Part shown: in pieces, positions 51,289 through 61,620 of the stretch | How the letters are laid out: each line of letters starts with the position of its first letter | How positions within the stretch are numbered: position 1 is the stretch's first letter | Assembly: GCF_041270065.1 (NCBI RefSeq) | Contig: NZ_CP065958.1 | Span: 620,001-684,000 of the forward strand | Reading direction: 5' to 3' | DNA from: Streptomyces fradiae | GTDB lineage: Bacteria; Actinomycetota; Actinomycetes; Streptomycetales; Streptomycetaceae | DNA: 64,000 bases | Program-made: the position numbers and the translations under genes | The notes under the pieces: generated by a model | Told to the model about the DNA's origin: nothing | The model's database searches: none | What the model saw: only the letters and a program-made list of their open reading frames with translations

Positions 51289-53678
51289 GCGGTCGCGGTG
51301 TTGTGGCGCTGCCGGGGCAGCGCGGGCGGCAGCCGGTCGAGCAGGGCGGCGCGGGCGGCGGCGAAGGCCGGGTCGGCCTGGTAGTCGGAGTGGCCCAGGA
51401 TCGGTTCCGGCAGCGGGTGTTCGCGGGTGCGGCCGTACGCGACGGGGTCGAGGAGTTCGGGCCGGTCGACGTCCGGCCGGTCGCCCTCGGCCGGGACCCT
51501 GACGGGGCCGCCGATGGGATCGGTGGCCCGGTAGAGGTTGCTCCAGCAGTGCACGGTGCGGTGCAGGCCGCGCAGCGCCTCGGGGCCGAAGTAGGCGGGG
51601 AACCAGCGCCCGTAGAGGCGTTCGAGCGGCGAGCCGTAGGTGAGCAGGGCGACCCGGCCGCGGGTGGCGGGCGGCAGCTGCCAGACCGCGGCGGCGGCGA
51701 GGACGCTGCCCTGGGAGTGGCCGGAGATGACCAGGCGGCCGCCGGTCTGCCGGGTCCAGGAGCTCATCCGCCAGCTGAGGTCGGGGACGGCCCGCTCTGC
51801 GTAGCAGGGCGGGGCGAAGGGGTGGGCGGCGCGCGGCCAGAAGGTGCCGACGTCCCAGAGGATGCCGATGGTGCGGCGCGCGGAGCGGTCCTTGTAGGCG
51901 CGGCGGCCCAGGGTGACGAAGAGCAGGAAGCCGAAGCCGATCATCCAGGAGCCGAGGGACTGGGCGGCGGTGGCGACCGAGGCGACGGCGGGGTGGGCGC
52001 CGTCGAAGGCCCGTCCGGGGACGTTCCCGCTGGCCCAGGCGCCGGCCACGGAGGCCGCGCCGAGCAGCAGGGTGGCACCGGAGACGACGCCGATCAGCAC
52101 GGGTGCGGAGTCGGTGAGCGCGGCGCGCGCTCTGCTCGTCGCGATCTGGTCGGTGCGCAGCCGGTCGGGGTTGGTCTGCCGGTAGGCGGCGTCGACGACC
52201 GGGCGGAGCCTGCGGCCGGCGAGCACGGTGCGGGCCACGAGCAGCGCGCTGGGCGCGAGGAGCAGCAGGAGCAGCACCGGGATGACGGAGGCCTGCCAGC
52301 TGAGGAGCACGGGCGGTCCGGTGATCGGGCCGTCGCCGGTGCCGGGGGTGCCCGCGCCGTCGAGCCAGTCGGCGACGCGCTGGGCGACGCCGCCGGACAT
52401 GACACCGCCGAGGGCGCAGGCCAGCATGGCGGTGGCGGGGCCGCCGAGCCCGTACAGAGCGGTGCGCGGGTCGCGGCGGGGGCTGTGGAGCAGCAGGGCG
52501 ACCGCGGCGAGGGCGACGACCAGGCCGCCCTGGGCGAGGGTGAGGACGCCGAAGAGGCTGGTGCCGGGCAGGGTGCCGGCGGAGGTCCAGTCGGGGCGGG
52601 ACCAGCCGGTGTGGACGGCGGTGAGGGCGAGCAGCAGCAGTGCGGTGGCGGGCAGCCAGGAGACCAGGGCGCGTTCGATGCGCAGGTCGAGCCGGTGCTC
52701 GCTGCGGCCGCGGCGGCAGACCACCCACAGGACGACGAACGCGAGGACGCCGAGGGCGAGTTGGAGCAGCCGCCCGAGGAGTTCCTGAGTGCCGCCGGCA
52801 CCGGACCGGTGGTCGTGGCCCGCCGCGGCGGCGGCGAGGACGGCGGCGACGGTGAGGAACCCGGCGGCGGTGTGCGCGGCGCGCAGTCGGGCGACGAGCC
52901 GGCGGCCGTACCAGAAGCCGGGGCGTCCGAGGGCGGGCCGGAGTTCGACCGGGGTGGCGGGGGCGGGGGTCGTGGTGTCGGCGGCCTCGGTGTCGCCGCC
53001 GGCGGAGGGGGCGGGGGCCGGCTCGGCGTCCGGGTCGGCGTCGTATCCGGTGGGCGGGCGCTGGGCCTCGTACGCGCTCCAGGTGCGGTTGGACAGGTAC
53101 CAGAGCAGGCCCACGAGGGCGGCGGGCACGAGGGCGGCGAGCGCGAGCCGGCGGCCGGGCTGGGACCACCAGCCGGCCCGCTCGGCGGACAGGAAGCCGA
53201 GCCAGGAGCGGTGTCCGGCGCAGCCGGCGGAGCCCGCGCACTGCCAGGCCGTCAGGTCGAGGGCGACCTCGCAGGCGGCGGCGGTGAGCAGCACGGTGAG
53301 GGTGAGGGCGACGAGCCGGACGAGGACGCCGTAGAGGCGAAGGAGCCGGGGGCGGCCCTCGGTGGGCGGGCGCATCCAGTGGGCGAGGTTGGCGACCATG
53401 AACGGCAGGAGCAGCAGCCACAGGGCGCGGGTGCCGTTGCCGGAGGTCAGGTTGGACCAGCAGTAGGCCTCGGGCACGGGCCCTTCGGCGTGGCGTTCGG
53501 GGTGTTCCTCGGCGTCGACGTCGTCCCTGCGGCGGAACACGGCGGCCGTCCTGTCACCGGTGACCCGCACCGTGCGCGGGTCGTCCAGCATGTCGGCCGG
53601 GGTGGCTCCGCCCACGCCGTGGACGAGCAGTTCGAGCGCCGCACCCCCGTTCTTCGGGTCGGGTGTGGCAGGGGACAC
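51258..53678 (-). CDS. Membrane protein with alpha/beta-hydrolase domain
   Basis: An 806-residue protein. The N-terminus ([16 protein letters not shown]) holds an HG oxyanion-type start. The middle has about eight TM helices in two sets ([40 protein letters not shown]). The C-terminal soluble domain, about 640-790, has the nucleophile elbow [15 protein letters not shown], a likely acidic residue, and late histidines such as GHSDYQ. This looks like a lipase/esterase split around membrane helices. A signal peptide is absent. The GTG start is chosen for the HGVGG-containing N-terminus. Its 3' end overlaps the beta-helix gene by 31 bases on the opposite strand. The substrate is unknown. Confidence 0.75.
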   Translation of the reverse strand: MSPATPDPKNGGAALELLVHGVGGATPADMLDDPRTVRVTGDRTAAVFRRRDDVDAEEHPERHAEGPVPEAYCWSNLTSGNGTRALWLLLLPFMVANLAHWMRPPTEGRPRLLRLYGVLVRLVALTLTVLLTAAACEVALDLTAWQCAGSAGCAGHRSWLGFLSAERAGWWSQPGRRLALAALVPAALVGLLWYLSNRTWSAYEAQRPPTGYDADPDAEPAPAPSAGGDTEAADTTTPAPATPVELRPALGRPGFWYGRRLVARLRAAHTAAGFLTVAAVLAAAAAGHDHRSGAGGTQELLGRLLQLALGVLAFVVLWVVCRRGRSEHRLDLRIERALVSWLPATALLLLALTAVHTGWSRPDWTSAGTLPGTSLFGVLTLAQGGLVVALAAVALLLHSPRRDPRTALYGLGGPATAMLACALGGVMSGGVAQRVADWLDGAGTPGTGDGPITGPPVLLSWQASVIPVLLLLLLAPSALLVARTVLAGRRLRPVVDAAYRQTNPDRLRTDQIATSRARAALTDSAPVLIGVVSGATLLLGAASVAGAWASGNVPGRAFDGAHPAVASVATAAQSLGSWMIGFGFLLFVTLGRRAYKDRSARRTIGILWDVGTFWPRAAHPFAPPCYAERAVPDLSWRMSSWTRQTGGRLVISGHSQGSVLAAAAVWQLPPATRGRVALLTYGSPLERLYGRWFPAYFGPEALRGLHRTVHCWSNLYRATDPIGGPVRVPAEGDRPDVDRPELLDPVAYGRTREHPLPEPILGHSDYQADPAFAAARAALLDRLPPALPRQRHNTATAQGSSGRSSG

Positions 53679-53846
53679 TTCGGTGACTCGCTCTCTTGGT
53701 GGGAGGATCTCCCGTGGAGGACCGGGCCGGAGGGTCCGGCGGTTCCCAGGATCGCGGACGGCCGCCCACGACGGGGCCGTCCTCACGGAATCCGACGCCC
53801 TTCCTCCTTTGTTCCCCCATTCCTTCGGAAAGGACCGGCCCCGGCG

Positions 53847-54767
53847 GTGAGTGACCATCAGAACCTGTTGGCGGAACAGCGACGCGCGCTGATCCTCGAC
53901 GAGGTGCGCCGGCGCGGCGGTGTACGGGTGAACGAGCTGACCCGCCGGCTGAACGTCTCCGACATGACCGTCCGCCGGGACCTGGACGCACTGGCCCGGC
54001 AGGGCATGGTCGCCAAGGTGCACGGCGGCGCGGTCCCGGTGGTCGAGGCGAGCGTCCACGAGCCGGGCTTCGAGGCGAAGTCGGTGCTCGAACTGAGCGC
54101 GAAGGAGGAGATCGCTCGGGCGGCGGCGCGGATGGTGCGGCCCGGCACGGCCATCGCCCTTTCGGGTGGTACGACGACCTACGCGCTGGCCCGGCAGCTG
54201 CTCGACGTGCCGGAGCTGACCGTGGTGACCAACTCGGTGCGGGTCGCGGACGTGTTCCACGAGGCGCAGCAGGCGGGCGCGGGCGGCGAGGCGCGGCCGG
54301 GCGCGGCGACGGTGGTGCTGACCGGCGGGGTGCGGACGCCGTCGGACGCGCTGGTGGGTCCGGTGGCCGACCAGGCGATCCGCTCGCTGCACTTCGACGC
54401 GCTGTTCCTCGGGGTGCACGGCATCTCGGTGGAGGCCGGTCTGTCCACGCCCAATCTGGCGGAGGCGGAGACCAATCGGCGTCTCGTGCAGGCGGCGCGG
54501 CGGGTGGTGGTGGTCGCGGACCACACCAAGTGGGGGACGGTGGGCCTGAGTTCCTTCGCCACGCTGGACGAGGTGGACGCGCTGGTGACGGATCCGGGGG
54601 TGTCGCCGCGGGTGCGGGCCGAGATGGCGGAGCATCTGCCGGGGCTCGTGGTGGCGGGCGAGGACGACCCCGAGGCGGAGGACCCGGACGCGGAGGACCC
54701 GGACGCGGAGGAGCGCTCCGGGCACCACGAGGGCGACGGCGGGGCGTACGGGGGCGCGCCGGAGTGA
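53847..54767 (+). CDS. DeoR/GlpR-type transcriptional regulator
   Basis: A 306-residue DeoR regulator. The HTH is at about 20-60 (VRVNELTRRLNVSDMTVRRD) and the sugar-phosphate effector domain follows (AIALSGGTTTYALARQ, DALFLGVHGISVEAGLSTPN, RRVVVVADHTKWG). The C-terminus is acidic with repeats EAEDPDAEDPDAEERS. The family senses sugar phosphates to control carbohydrate operons. GTG at 53847 is used. Its end overlaps the SRPBCC gene (GTGA), implying co-expression. The target is unknown. Confidence 0.88.
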   Translation: MSDHQNLLAEQRRALILDEVRRRGGVRVNELTRRLNVSDMTVRRDLDALARQGMVAKVHGGAVPVVEASVHEPGFEAKSVLELSAKEEIARAAARMVRPGTAIALSGGTTTYALARQLLDVPELTVVTNSVRVADVFHEAQQAGAGGEARPGAATVVLTGGVRTPSDALVGPVADQAIRSLHFDALFLGVHGISVEAGLSTPNLAEAETNRRLVQAARRVVVVADHTKWGTVGLSSFATLDEVDALVTDPGVSPRVRAEMAEHLPGLVVAGEDDPEAEDPDAEDPDAEERSGHHEGDGGAYGGAPE

Positions 54768-55213
54768 GCCGGTTCCGGATCGAGCGGACCGTGGCGGCGG
54801 CGCCGGACCAGGTGTGGCGGCGGCTCACGGACTGGCCGGCGCACGGCGCGCGGGTGCCGCTCACCCGGACGATCGTCCTGACGCCCGGCCCGAACCGGGT
54901 GGGCACCCGCTTCACGGCGCGGACCGGAATCGGCCGGTTCGGCTTCGACGACCCGATGGAGGTCGTGGTGTTCGCCCCGCCCGCGCCGGGCCGTACGGGC
55001 GTGTGCCGGCTGGAGAAGCGGGGCCGCGTGGTGCTCGGCCGGGCCGCCTTCGAGGTGACCGGGACGGCGGCGGGCGGCAGCCGGGTGGTGTGGACCGAGG
55101 AGCTGCGTCTGCGGGGCGTGCCGTCTGTGTGCGACCCGGTGTTCGACCCGGTGCTCGCGGCGGCCGGCCGGTGGGTGTTCGGACGGGCGCTCGACGGACT
55201 GCTGCGTCACTGA
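54764..55213 (+). CDS. SRPBCC family protein 1
   Basis: A 149-residue START/Bet v1-fold protein: RFRIERTVAAAPDQVWRRLT, TRTIVLTPGPNRVGTRF, CRLEKRGRVVLGRAAFEVTG and RVVWTEELRLRGVPSVCDPV. The family binds hydrophobic ligands or acts as cyclase. The function here is unknown. It is coupled (GTGA) to the DeoR regulator, and a second SRPBCC gene begins 53 bases downstream. Confidence 0.8.
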   Translation: MSRFRIERTVAAAPDQVWRRLTDWPAHGARVPLTRTIVLTPGPNRVGTRFTARTGIGRFGFDDPMEVVVFAPPAPGRTGVCRLEKRGRVVLGRAAFEVTGTAAGGSRVVWTEELRLRGVPSVCDPVFDPVLAAAGRWVFGRALDGLLRH

Positions 55214-55266
55214 CGGGTTGTCAGTTACGGTGGTGGGCCCACGACCCCGAGACGGGAGGTTCGGCC

Positions 55267-55767
55267 ATGCAGCGCCGACTCCGGCCGGTGGAGCTCGACT
55301 TCGCCGAGTCCGCGCCCCTGCGCCTGGTCTTCTCCGCCGACCTTGCCGCCCCGCCCGCGGCGGTGTACCGCTCGCTCGCGGTGGAACTCGGCAGCACCCC
55401 CGCGTGGTTCACCGCGGTGACCGCCGCGACGCCGACCGACGGCGGCGCCGGGCGGACGATCCGGCTGCGCGGCGGGATCGAGTTCCGCGAGACGATCCTG
55501 GCGAGCGACCCGGCCGCGCGCTACGCGTACCGGATCGACCGCACCAACGCCCCGGGGCTGACCGCACTCCTGGAGGAGTGGCTGCTCTCCCCCGCCGCGG
55601 ACGGCACCCGGGTGCGCTGGACGATGGCCGTGGACGGCAACGGCCCCTGCCGGCTGGCCCTGCGGCTCGCCCGGCCCGGCGTCGGGAAGTCCTTCCGGGA
55701 CGCGATGCGCAACCTGGACCGGCGGCTCACTCCGGCCAGGCACCCGTCGCCAGGAACCGGTCGATAG
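55267..55767 (+). CDS. SRPBCC family protein 2
   Basis: A 166-residue protein of the same fold: [35 protein letters not shown] segment ([19 protein letters not shown]), and [20 protein letters not shown]. It is a second, non-identical copy beside the first, so the two may form a heteromer or have arisen by duplication. Its 3' end overlaps the cysteine-synthase-like gene by 41 bases on the opposite strand. Confidence 0.78.
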   Translation: MQRRLRPVELDFAESAPLRLVFSADLAAPPAAVYRSLAVELGSTPAWFTAVTAATPTDGGAGRTIRLRGGIEFRETILASDPAARYAYRIDRTNAPGLTALLEEWLLSPAADGTRVRWTMAVDGNGPCRLALRLARPGVGKSFRDAMRNLDRRLTPARHPSPGTGR

Positions 55768-56845
55768 CGGCGCTGTACGGCGCGATGTCGAGGCCCTGGG
55801 CGGCCAGCCAGTCGTCCGAGTAGTACTTGTCGAGGTAGCGCTCGCCCGGGTCGCAGATCAGGGTGACGACGCTGCCGGTGCGCTGCTCGGCAACCATCTC
55901 GGCGACGATCTTCAGCGCGCTCCACAGGCCGGTGCCGGTGGAGCCGCCCGCCTTGCGGCCGATGGCGTCCTCCAGGGCGCGGACCGCCGCCACGCTGGCC
56001 GCGTCCGGCACCTTCATCATGCGGTCGACGGCGCCCGGCACGAAGCTCGGCTCCATACGGGGCCGGCCGATGCCCTCGATGCGCGAGCCGCAGTCGGCGG
56101 TGGCGTCGGGGTCCTCGTGCACCCAGCCGTCGAAGAAACAGGAGTTCTCCGGGTCGGCCACACAGATCCGGGTGTCGTACTGCATGTAGTGCACATAGCG
56201 GGCGATGGTGGCCGAGGTGCCGCCGGTGCCGGCGGTGGCGACGATCCACGCGGGTTCCGGATAGCGCTCCAGCTTCAGCTGCTGGTACATGGACTCGGCG
56301 ATGTTGTTGTTGCCGCGCCAGTCGGTGGCCCGCTCGGCATAGGTGAACTGGTCCATGTAGTGGCCGCCGGTGCGCTCGGCGAGGGCGGCGGCCTCCTCGT
56401 ACATGGTGCGCGAGTCGTCGACGAAGTGGCAGCGGCCGCCGTGGAACTCGATGAGCCGGCACTTCTCCGGGCTGGTGGTGCGCGGCATGACGGCGATGAA
56501 GGGGACGCCGATCAGCTTGGCGAAGTAGGCCTCGGAGACGGCGGTCGAGCCGCTGGACGCCTCGATGACGGGCGCGCCGGGGCGGATCCAGCCGTTGCAC
56601 AGGCCGTAGAGGAAGAGCGAGCGGGCGAGCCGGTGCTTGAGGCTGCCGGTGGGGTGGGTCGACTCGTCCTTGAGGTACAGGTCGATGCCCCAGCTCTCCG
56701 GCAGCGGGAAGCGCAGCAGATGGGTGTCGGCCGAGCGGTTCGCGTCGGCGTGCACCTTGCGCACGGCCTCCTTGAGCCAGGACCGGTAGCCGGGGTCGCT
56801 GCGGTCGACATCGACGGTGGCCATGGGGCCAATGGTGCTGGTCAT
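55727..56845 (-). CDS. PLP-dependent cysteine synthase-like enzyme
   Basis: A 372-residue fold-type II enzyme. The PLP lysine is in [18 protein letters not shown], the substrate loop is [19 protein letters not shown], and the phosphate loop is [20 protein letters not shown]. It belongs to the cysteine synthase/cystathionine beta-synthase group but is longer than CysK and lacks CBS domains. A role in cysteine or an unusual amino-acid branch is possible. ATG at 56845 is used. It is divergent from the gene at 57086 across about 240 bases. Confidence 0.85.
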   Translation of the reverse strand: MTSTIGPMATVDVDRSDPGYRSWLKEAVRKVHADANRSADTHLLRFPLPESWGIDLYLKDESTHPTGSLKHRLARSLFLYGLCNGWIRPGAPVIEASSGSTAVSEAYFAKLIGVPFIAVMPRTTSPEKCRLIEFHGGRCHFVDDSRTMYEEAAALAERTGGHYMDQFTYAERATDWRGNNNIAESMYQQLKLERYPEPAWIVATAGTGGTSATIARYVHYMQYDTRICVADPENSCFFDGWVHEDPDATADCGSRIEGIGRPRMEPSFVPGAVDRMMKVPDAASVAAVRALEDAIGRKAGGSTGTGLWSALKIVAEMVAEQRTGSVVTLICDPGERYLDKYYSDDWLAAQGLDIAPYSAAIDRFLATGAWPE

Positions 56846-57085
56846 GCGCGTCTGCCTCTTCTCACGGTGCCCGCGGGGGTGTCCGGCGGGAAGGCTCGTG
56901 GCGGGTCGTGCCGGGTCGTGGCGGGTGTCCACGGGTGTTCCCCACCCACCGACAATACCGCTCTCACCTGGGCAAACGTTCCCTTTGAGGGTCCATAGGA
57001 GTCCCTTGTGGACGGCCTGCTGGTGCACCCGGGCGCGGCCCGGCACACTGGAGGCGGACAGCCTGCGCGAAGGGGGCGGAGCACC

Positions 57086-57409
57086 ATGTCGGAGCGCGAG
57101 TCGAAGCACGGGTCCGGGCCCGGACCGGAGCCGGAGTTCACGGCCACGGGGGTACGCATCGACCGCTGGCCCCGCTCGCTGACCCGCGCGGGCGAGGTGC
57201 GGATCGAGGACGGGCGCCTGTCGCTGCTCACGAGTTACGGCAGCGAGATCGACAGCGCGCCGCTCGGTACGGTGCGGGCGGGCCGCCCGTGGTTCGCCAA
57301 GGACGACGAGGCGGTGGCGACGGTCAACGGCACGCGCTACCGGCTCTCGGGCTCGGGGCGGCTCCTGGAGGCCCTGAAGAAGGCCACCGGCCACGGCCAA
57401 CACCACTGA
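57086..57409 (+). CDS. Small conserved hypothetical protein
   Basis: A 107-residue protein, unrecognised. The N-terminus is disordered ([10 protein letters not shown]). The rest, about 25-100, is beta-rich ([59 protein letters not shown]) and may be a small PH-like domain. No TM or signal is present. It is probably a real gene by codon use and its ribosome site (AGGGGGCGGAG). Confidence 0.62.
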   Translation: MSERESKHGSGPGPEPEFTATGVRIDRWPRSLTRAGEVRIEDGRLSLLTSYGSEIDSAPLGTVRAGRPWFAKDDEAVATVNGTRYRLSGSGRLLEALKKATGHGQHH

Positions 57410-57615
57410 CGCGGACTCCCAAGAGCCCGCTCCACCCTCTCTGACCTGCGGCGGATCGCCGCGAGTTGCGACCCGGTCACCACTGGTTCAGGCTGGAACC
57501 ACCTCACTGAGGGTTTCCGAGCGGTGACGCTGCGATCCAGCCCACCGCCCTGCTACACCGCATGACAGATCCGAATCTTCGTCTTCTTCCGGACCTACTT
57601 CGGGGAGTCGCAGCC

Positions 57616-58140
57616 GTGATCAGCGAGCCCAGCAGGTACTGCACGGTGGAGCTCCAGGCTCTGCCGGCGCGGATCGGTCAGGTCCGCAGAATCGTTACGG
57701 CGCAGCTGCGCCACTGGCATCTCGATTCCTTGATCGACCTTGCCGCACTCGGTGTCACCGAGCTTCTGACCAATGTCCACCGGCACGCGCAGCCCGACAA
57801 GACGTGCACCGTCGAGATCGCGCTGCTGCTCGACCGCCTCACCGTCTCCGTCCGCGACAACGACCCCCGGATACCGGGCGTCGCCGAACCAGCCGCCGAC
57901 GAGGACGAGTTCGCGACCTCGGGCCGCGGCCTCGCCATCATCGAGGCGATGAGCGAGAGCTGGGGCGTGCGCCCGCACGGGGAGTCCGGCAAGTGCGTCT
58001 GGTTCACCCTCCAGGCACCGTCCTCCCCGGTCGCCGTCCTCCCGGAGCTGCGCGCCGTGCACGGCGCCACCACCGACGGCCCGCTGGTCGACGCCGTACC
58101 GCTCGGCGCGCCGGGCCTGGTGGAGTCGGCGGCACGCTGA
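57616..58140 (+). CDS. SpoIIAB/RsbW-type ATP-binding protein
   Basis: A 174-residue GHKL ATPase of the anti-sigma-factor kinase type. The N box is ELLTNVHRHAQ, the G1 region has VRDNDPRIPG and the G2 region SGRGLAIIEAMSESWGV. Such proteins phosphorylate an anti-anti-sigma partner, and Streptomyces have many. GTG at 57616 (GGGGAG site) gives the conserved start ISEPSRYCTVELQALP; ATG at 57562 would add 18 residues. No anti-anti-sigma gene is adjacent, so the partner lies elsewhere. Confidence 0.85.
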   Translation: MISEPSRYCTVELQALPARIGQVRRIVTAQLRHWHLDSLIDLAALGVTELLTNVHRHAQPDKTCTVEIALLLDRLTVSVRDNDPRIPGVAEPAADEDEFATSGRGLAIIEAMSESWGVRPHGESGKCVWFTLQAPSSPVAVLPELRAVHGATTDGPLVDAVPLGAPGLVESAAR

Positions 58141-58152
58141 CCCAAAGCGAAG

Positions 58153-58182
58153 CGCTCGGCGGATCGGGCGACGCGCCGAGCG
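58153..58182. terminator. Hairpin between convergent genes
   Basis: CGCTCGGCG at 58153-58161 pairs perfectly with CGCCGAGCG at 58174-58182 around a 12-base loop. It lies after the SpoIIAB-like gene and before the end of the convergent ABC permease gene. No T-run follows. Confidence 0.6.
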
Positions 58183-58243
58183 GGGGCCCGGTCTCCCGGA
58201 TCCCTCGCCCCTATGCGGTGTCTCGCCCTCCTCTGACGCCGGT

Positions 58244-60841
58244 TCACTCCGTCGCGATGGCCCGCAGCACGTCCAGGCGGGCCGCCCGGCGGGCCGGCCG
58301 CCAGGCCGCGACGACGCCCGCGGCGAGTCCGATCAGGGCGACCACCGCGAGCCGCAGCGGCGGCAGCGCGAAGCTGAACGCGCTGTCCGAGGCGCCGTCG
58401 GAGGCCGCCACCAGGACCCAGCCGAGGAAGCCGCCGAGCAGCAGCCCGCCGACCGTACCGAAGGCCGCGACCAGGACGGACTCCCAGCGGACCATGGCCC
58501 GCAGCTGCGCCCGGGTCTGGCCGACCGCCCGCAGCAGGCCCAGCTCGCGGGTGCGTTCGTGGACGGCCAGGGTCAGTGTGTTGGCGATGCCGAGCAGGGC
58601 GATCAGGACGGCGAGCGCGAGCAGCGCGTAGACCAGGGTCAGCATCATGTCGATGCCAGCCGCCGAGGACTCCGCGTACTCCTCGCGGGTCTGCACCTCG
58701 GGGTTGCCGAAGCGCTCCGCGACGTTCTGCACCGCCGCCTCGCCCGTACCCGTCGAGACGCCGTCCTCGAAGGTCACCGCGACCAGCCGGTCGGCGTCCT
58801 GGATCCGGTGCGGGGCCCAGGCCTGACGGGTGACCAGATAGTCGCCGGCCAGATCGGATCGCGCGTACACGGCCCGTACGGTGAAGGTCTGCCGGGTACC
58901 GTCGGTGAACGCCAGCTCCGCGGTGCGGCCGGGCACGAGCCCGTACCGCTCGGCCTCGTCGTCCGCCACCGCGATCCCGTCCGTGCCGAGCCCGGCCAGC
59001 GAGCCGCGTACGGCCCCGAGGTCGAGCACCCGGGAGAGCGCCGCCGGGTCCGTGACGGTCAGGGCCCGGCCCCGCCCGTCCACCTCGGCGATCCCCTGCC
59101 CCAGGCCGACGGCCGTGTCCACCTCGGGCAGCGCGGCGACGGCGGGCGCGAGACCCGGGCTCAGGCCGCTGCCGCCCGCGCCGAACGAGGGCGTGCTGAC
59201 GGCCACGTCGCCCGCGAAGGAACGGGACACCGTGTCGTCCATGGTCGCCTTGAGGGAGGCGCCGAAGACGGTGAAGAGGGAGACGACGGCCACGCCGATC
59301 ATCAGCGCGGTGGCGGTCGCGGCGGTACGGCGCGGGCTGCGCAGCGCGTTGCGGCGGGCGAGCCCCCGGTTGGTGCCGCGCAGCGGGCCGCCCAGGATCC
59401 GTACCGCGTACGAGGAGGCCACCGGGCCCAGGACGACGAACACGGCGAGGGCGAGCACCGCGCCGGAGCCGGCCAGCCACAGCGAGGGCACCGCGAGCAC
59501 CCCGGTGAGCACCAGGCCGACGGCGAGCAGCAGCAGTCCGGCGCCGAGCGCGGTGCGGCGGTGCGAGGCGGCGGAGTCGTCGACGGCGGTCTCGCGCAGC
59601 GCGGCGAGCGGGGCGGTGCGCCCGGCCCGTACGGCGGGCAGCAGGGCCGAGCCGACGCAGACGGCGAGGCCGACGGCGAACGGCAGCACGAGGGACACCG
59701 CGCCGATCACCAGGGACCCGTCCGGGAAGGGGAAGCCGATCGCCGGGAAGAGGGCCTGCAGACCGGCGGCGATGCCGATGCCGCCGAGGAGTCCGGCCGC
59801 GGAGGCGAGCACCGCGACGGCGACCGCCTCGGCCAGGGTCATGCCGACGACCTGGCGGCGCTCGGCGCCGAGCGCGCGCAGCAGCGCGTTCTCGCGGGTG
59901 CGCTGGGCGACGACGATGGCGAAGGTGTTGTGGATGGAGAACACCGAGACCAGCAGGGCGATGCCGCTGAAGACCAGGAGCAGGGTGGTGAACAGGCCGA
60001 GGAAGCGGCCGGAGATCATCTCGTTGCTCTCGTCGGTGGCCTGCTGTCCGGTGATCGCCTCGACGTCCCGCGGGAGTACGGGTGCCAGGGCGTCGACCAG
60101 TTCCTCCTGGGAGGTGCCGGGGCCGGCCCGGACGAGGATGTCGGTGGCCTCGCCGGCCTTCGGTGCCAGGTACTTCTCGGCGTCGGCGGCGGTCAGGCCG
60201 GTGTAGGTGACCTGGCCCATGCCGTCCGCGCCGCCGAAGGTGGCCAGGCCGACGACGGTCACGCGCACCGGGTCCGGGGTGCGGAGCACGGTGGTGGAGC
60301 CGAGCGCGAGCCCGCCGGCCTCGGCGGCACCGCGGTTGACGACGACCTCGCCGGACTTCTGCGGGGCGCGGCCCTCGGCGAGGGCGTACGGGTTGAGCTC
60401 GGGGTCCTGGATCCAGGTGCCGGCCAGGGTGGGCGGGCCCTGGCCGCCGACGGGCTTGCCGTTGCCGCCGACGAGCTGGCCCGCGCCCTCGACGCGCGGG
60501 ACGGCCGCCGCGACGCCCGGGACCTGGGCGATCCGGGCGGCGAGTGCGGCGTCGACCGGGCCGCGGGTGCCCTGGGTCTCGCCGGCCGCGGTCACCACGT
60601 CCGTACTGCGGACGACGGCGTCGGTGCCGCGGTTGGCGTCGGCGAACAGGGTGTCGAAGCCGGCCCGGAGGGTGTCGCCCATGACGAGGGTGCCGGTGAG
60701 GAAGGCGACGCCGAGCAGGACGGCGGCGAAGGTGCCGAGGAAGCGGCGCCGGTGGGTGCGGAGGGCGGCGAGGCCGAGGCGGAGGGCGGTGCGGGTGGTG
60801 CGGCGTGGGGTGGGCCGGGTGGTACGGCCGGTGGCGGTCAT
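58244..60841 (-). CDS. ABC transporter permease (two FtsX/MacB domains)
   Basis: An 865-residue permease. There is an N-terminal TM helix, a periplasmic-type MacB domain (about 50-260), an FtsX domain with three TMs near 270-410 (FSIHNTFAIVVAQRTRENAL, LRALGAERRQVVGMTLAEAV), TMs near 435-470, and a second MacB/FtsX unit to the C-terminus (GIANTLTLAVHERTRELGLL, RAVGQTRAQLRAMVRWES). Such exporters move lipids, peptides or antibiotics outward. It overlaps the ATPase gene by four bases (ATGA). The operon is divergent from a TetR gene. Confidence 0.9.
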   Translation of the reverse strand: MTATGRTTRPTPRRTTRTALRLGLAALRTHRRRFLGTFAAVLLGVAFLTGTLVMGDTLRAGFDTLFADANRGTDAVVRSTDVVTAAGETQGTRGPVDAALAARIAQVPGVAAAVPRVEGAGQLVGGNGKPVGGQGPPTLAGTWIQDPELNPYALAEGRAPQKSGEVVVNRGAAEAGGLALGSTTVLRTPDPVRVTVVGLATFGGADGMGQVTYTGLTAADAEKYLAPKAGEATDILVRAGPGTSQEELVDALAPVLPRDVEAITGQQATDESNEMISGRFLGLFTTLLLVFSGIALLVSVFSIHNTFAIVVAQRTRENALLRALGAERRQVVGMTLAEAVAVAVLASAAGLLGGIGIAAGLQALFPAIGFPFPDGSLVIGAVSLVLPFAVGLAVCVGSALLPAVRAGRTAPLAALRETAVDDSAASHRRTALGAGLLLLAVGLVLTGVLAVPSLWLAGSGAVLALAVFVVLGPVASSYAVRILGGPLRGTNRGLARRNALRSPRRTAATATALMIGVAVVSLFTVFGASLKATMDDTVSRSFAGDVAVSTPSFGAGGSGLSPGLAPAVAALPEVDTAVGLGQGIAEVDGRGRALTVTDPAALSRVLDLGAVRGSLAGLGTDGIAVADDEAERYGLVPGRTAELAFTDGTRQTFTVRAVYARSDLAGDYLVTRQAWAPHRIQDADRLVAVTFEDGVSTGTGEAAVQNVAERFGNPEVQTREEYAESSAAGIDMMLTLVYALLALAVLIALLGIANTLTLAVHERTRELGLLRAVGQTRAQLRAMVRWESVLVAAFGTVGGLLLGGFLGWVLVAASDGASDSAFSFALPPLRLAVVALIGLAAGVVAAWRPARRAARLDVLRAIATE

Positions 60842-61620
60842 GTCAGCGCCCTCCTCCCCGCCAGGGAGTCGTGCGGCCCGTCGAGGGACTTCATCCGGTC
60901 GAGGACCCGCTCGGCGGTCGGTGCCTGCATCCGGTCGACGAGGCGTCCGTCGGCGAGGAAGACCACCTCGTCGGCGTGGGCGGCGGCCACCGGGTCGTGG
61001 GTGACCATGACGACCGTGCGGCCGGTGCCGCGCACGGTGTCGCCGAGCAGCCGCAGCACCTCCTCGCCGGAGCGGGAGTCGAGATTGCCGGTGGGTTCGT
61101 CGGCGAAGACCACGTCGGGGGCGCCGGCGAAGGCCCGGGCGACGGCGACCCGCTGCTGCTGGCCGCCGGACAGCTCGCTCGGGCGGTGGTGCAGCCGGTC
61201 GCGCAGGCCGACGGCGTCGATCAGGGCGTCGAGCCGTGCCTGCTCGGGGGCGATCCCGGCGAGGTCCAGGGGCAGCGTGATGTTCTCGGCGACGGTCAGC
61301 GTCGGCAGCAGGTTGAAGGCCTGGAAGACGAAGCCGATCCGCTCGCGGCGCAGCAGGGTGAGCCCGCGGTCGTCGAGGGCGGACAGGTCGGTGTCGCCGA
61401 TCAGCGCGGAGCCCGAGGTGAGGGTGTCGAGCCCGGCGGCGCAGTGCATCAGGGTGGACTTGCCGGAGCCCGAGGGACCCATGATCGCGGTGAAGCGGCC
61501 GGCCGGGAAGGCGACGCTCACCCCGTCCAGGGCCCGGACCTCGGTGTCACCGGCGCCGTAGACCTTCACGGCGTCGACGACCCGCGCGGCGGCCGCGGGA
61601 AGCGCGGTGGTGGTGGTCAT
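60838..61620 (-). CDS. ABC transporter ATP-binding protein
   Basis: A 260-residue LolD/MacB-type ATPase: Walker A GPSGSGKST, Q-loop FQAFNLLPTLTVAEN, signature LSGGQQQRVAVARAFAG, Walker B VVFADEPTG and H-loop VMVTHDPVAAAHADE. It powers the permease encoded directly downstream (ATGA overlap) and starts inside the SHOCT gene stop. The three genes form one operon. Confidence 0.93.
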   Translation of the reverse strand: MTTTTALPAAAARVVDAVKVYGAGDTEVRALDGVSVAFPAGRFTAIMGPSGSGKSTLMHCAAGLDTLTSGSALIGDTDLSALDDRGLTLLRRERIGFVFQAFNLLPTLTVAENITLPLDLAGIAPEQARLDALIDAVGLRDRLHHRPSELSGGQQQRVAVARAFAGAPDVVFADEPTGNLDSRSGEEVLRLLGDTVRGTGRTVVMVTHDPVAAAHADEVVFLADGRLVDRMQAPTAERVLDRMKSLDGPHDSLAGRRALT

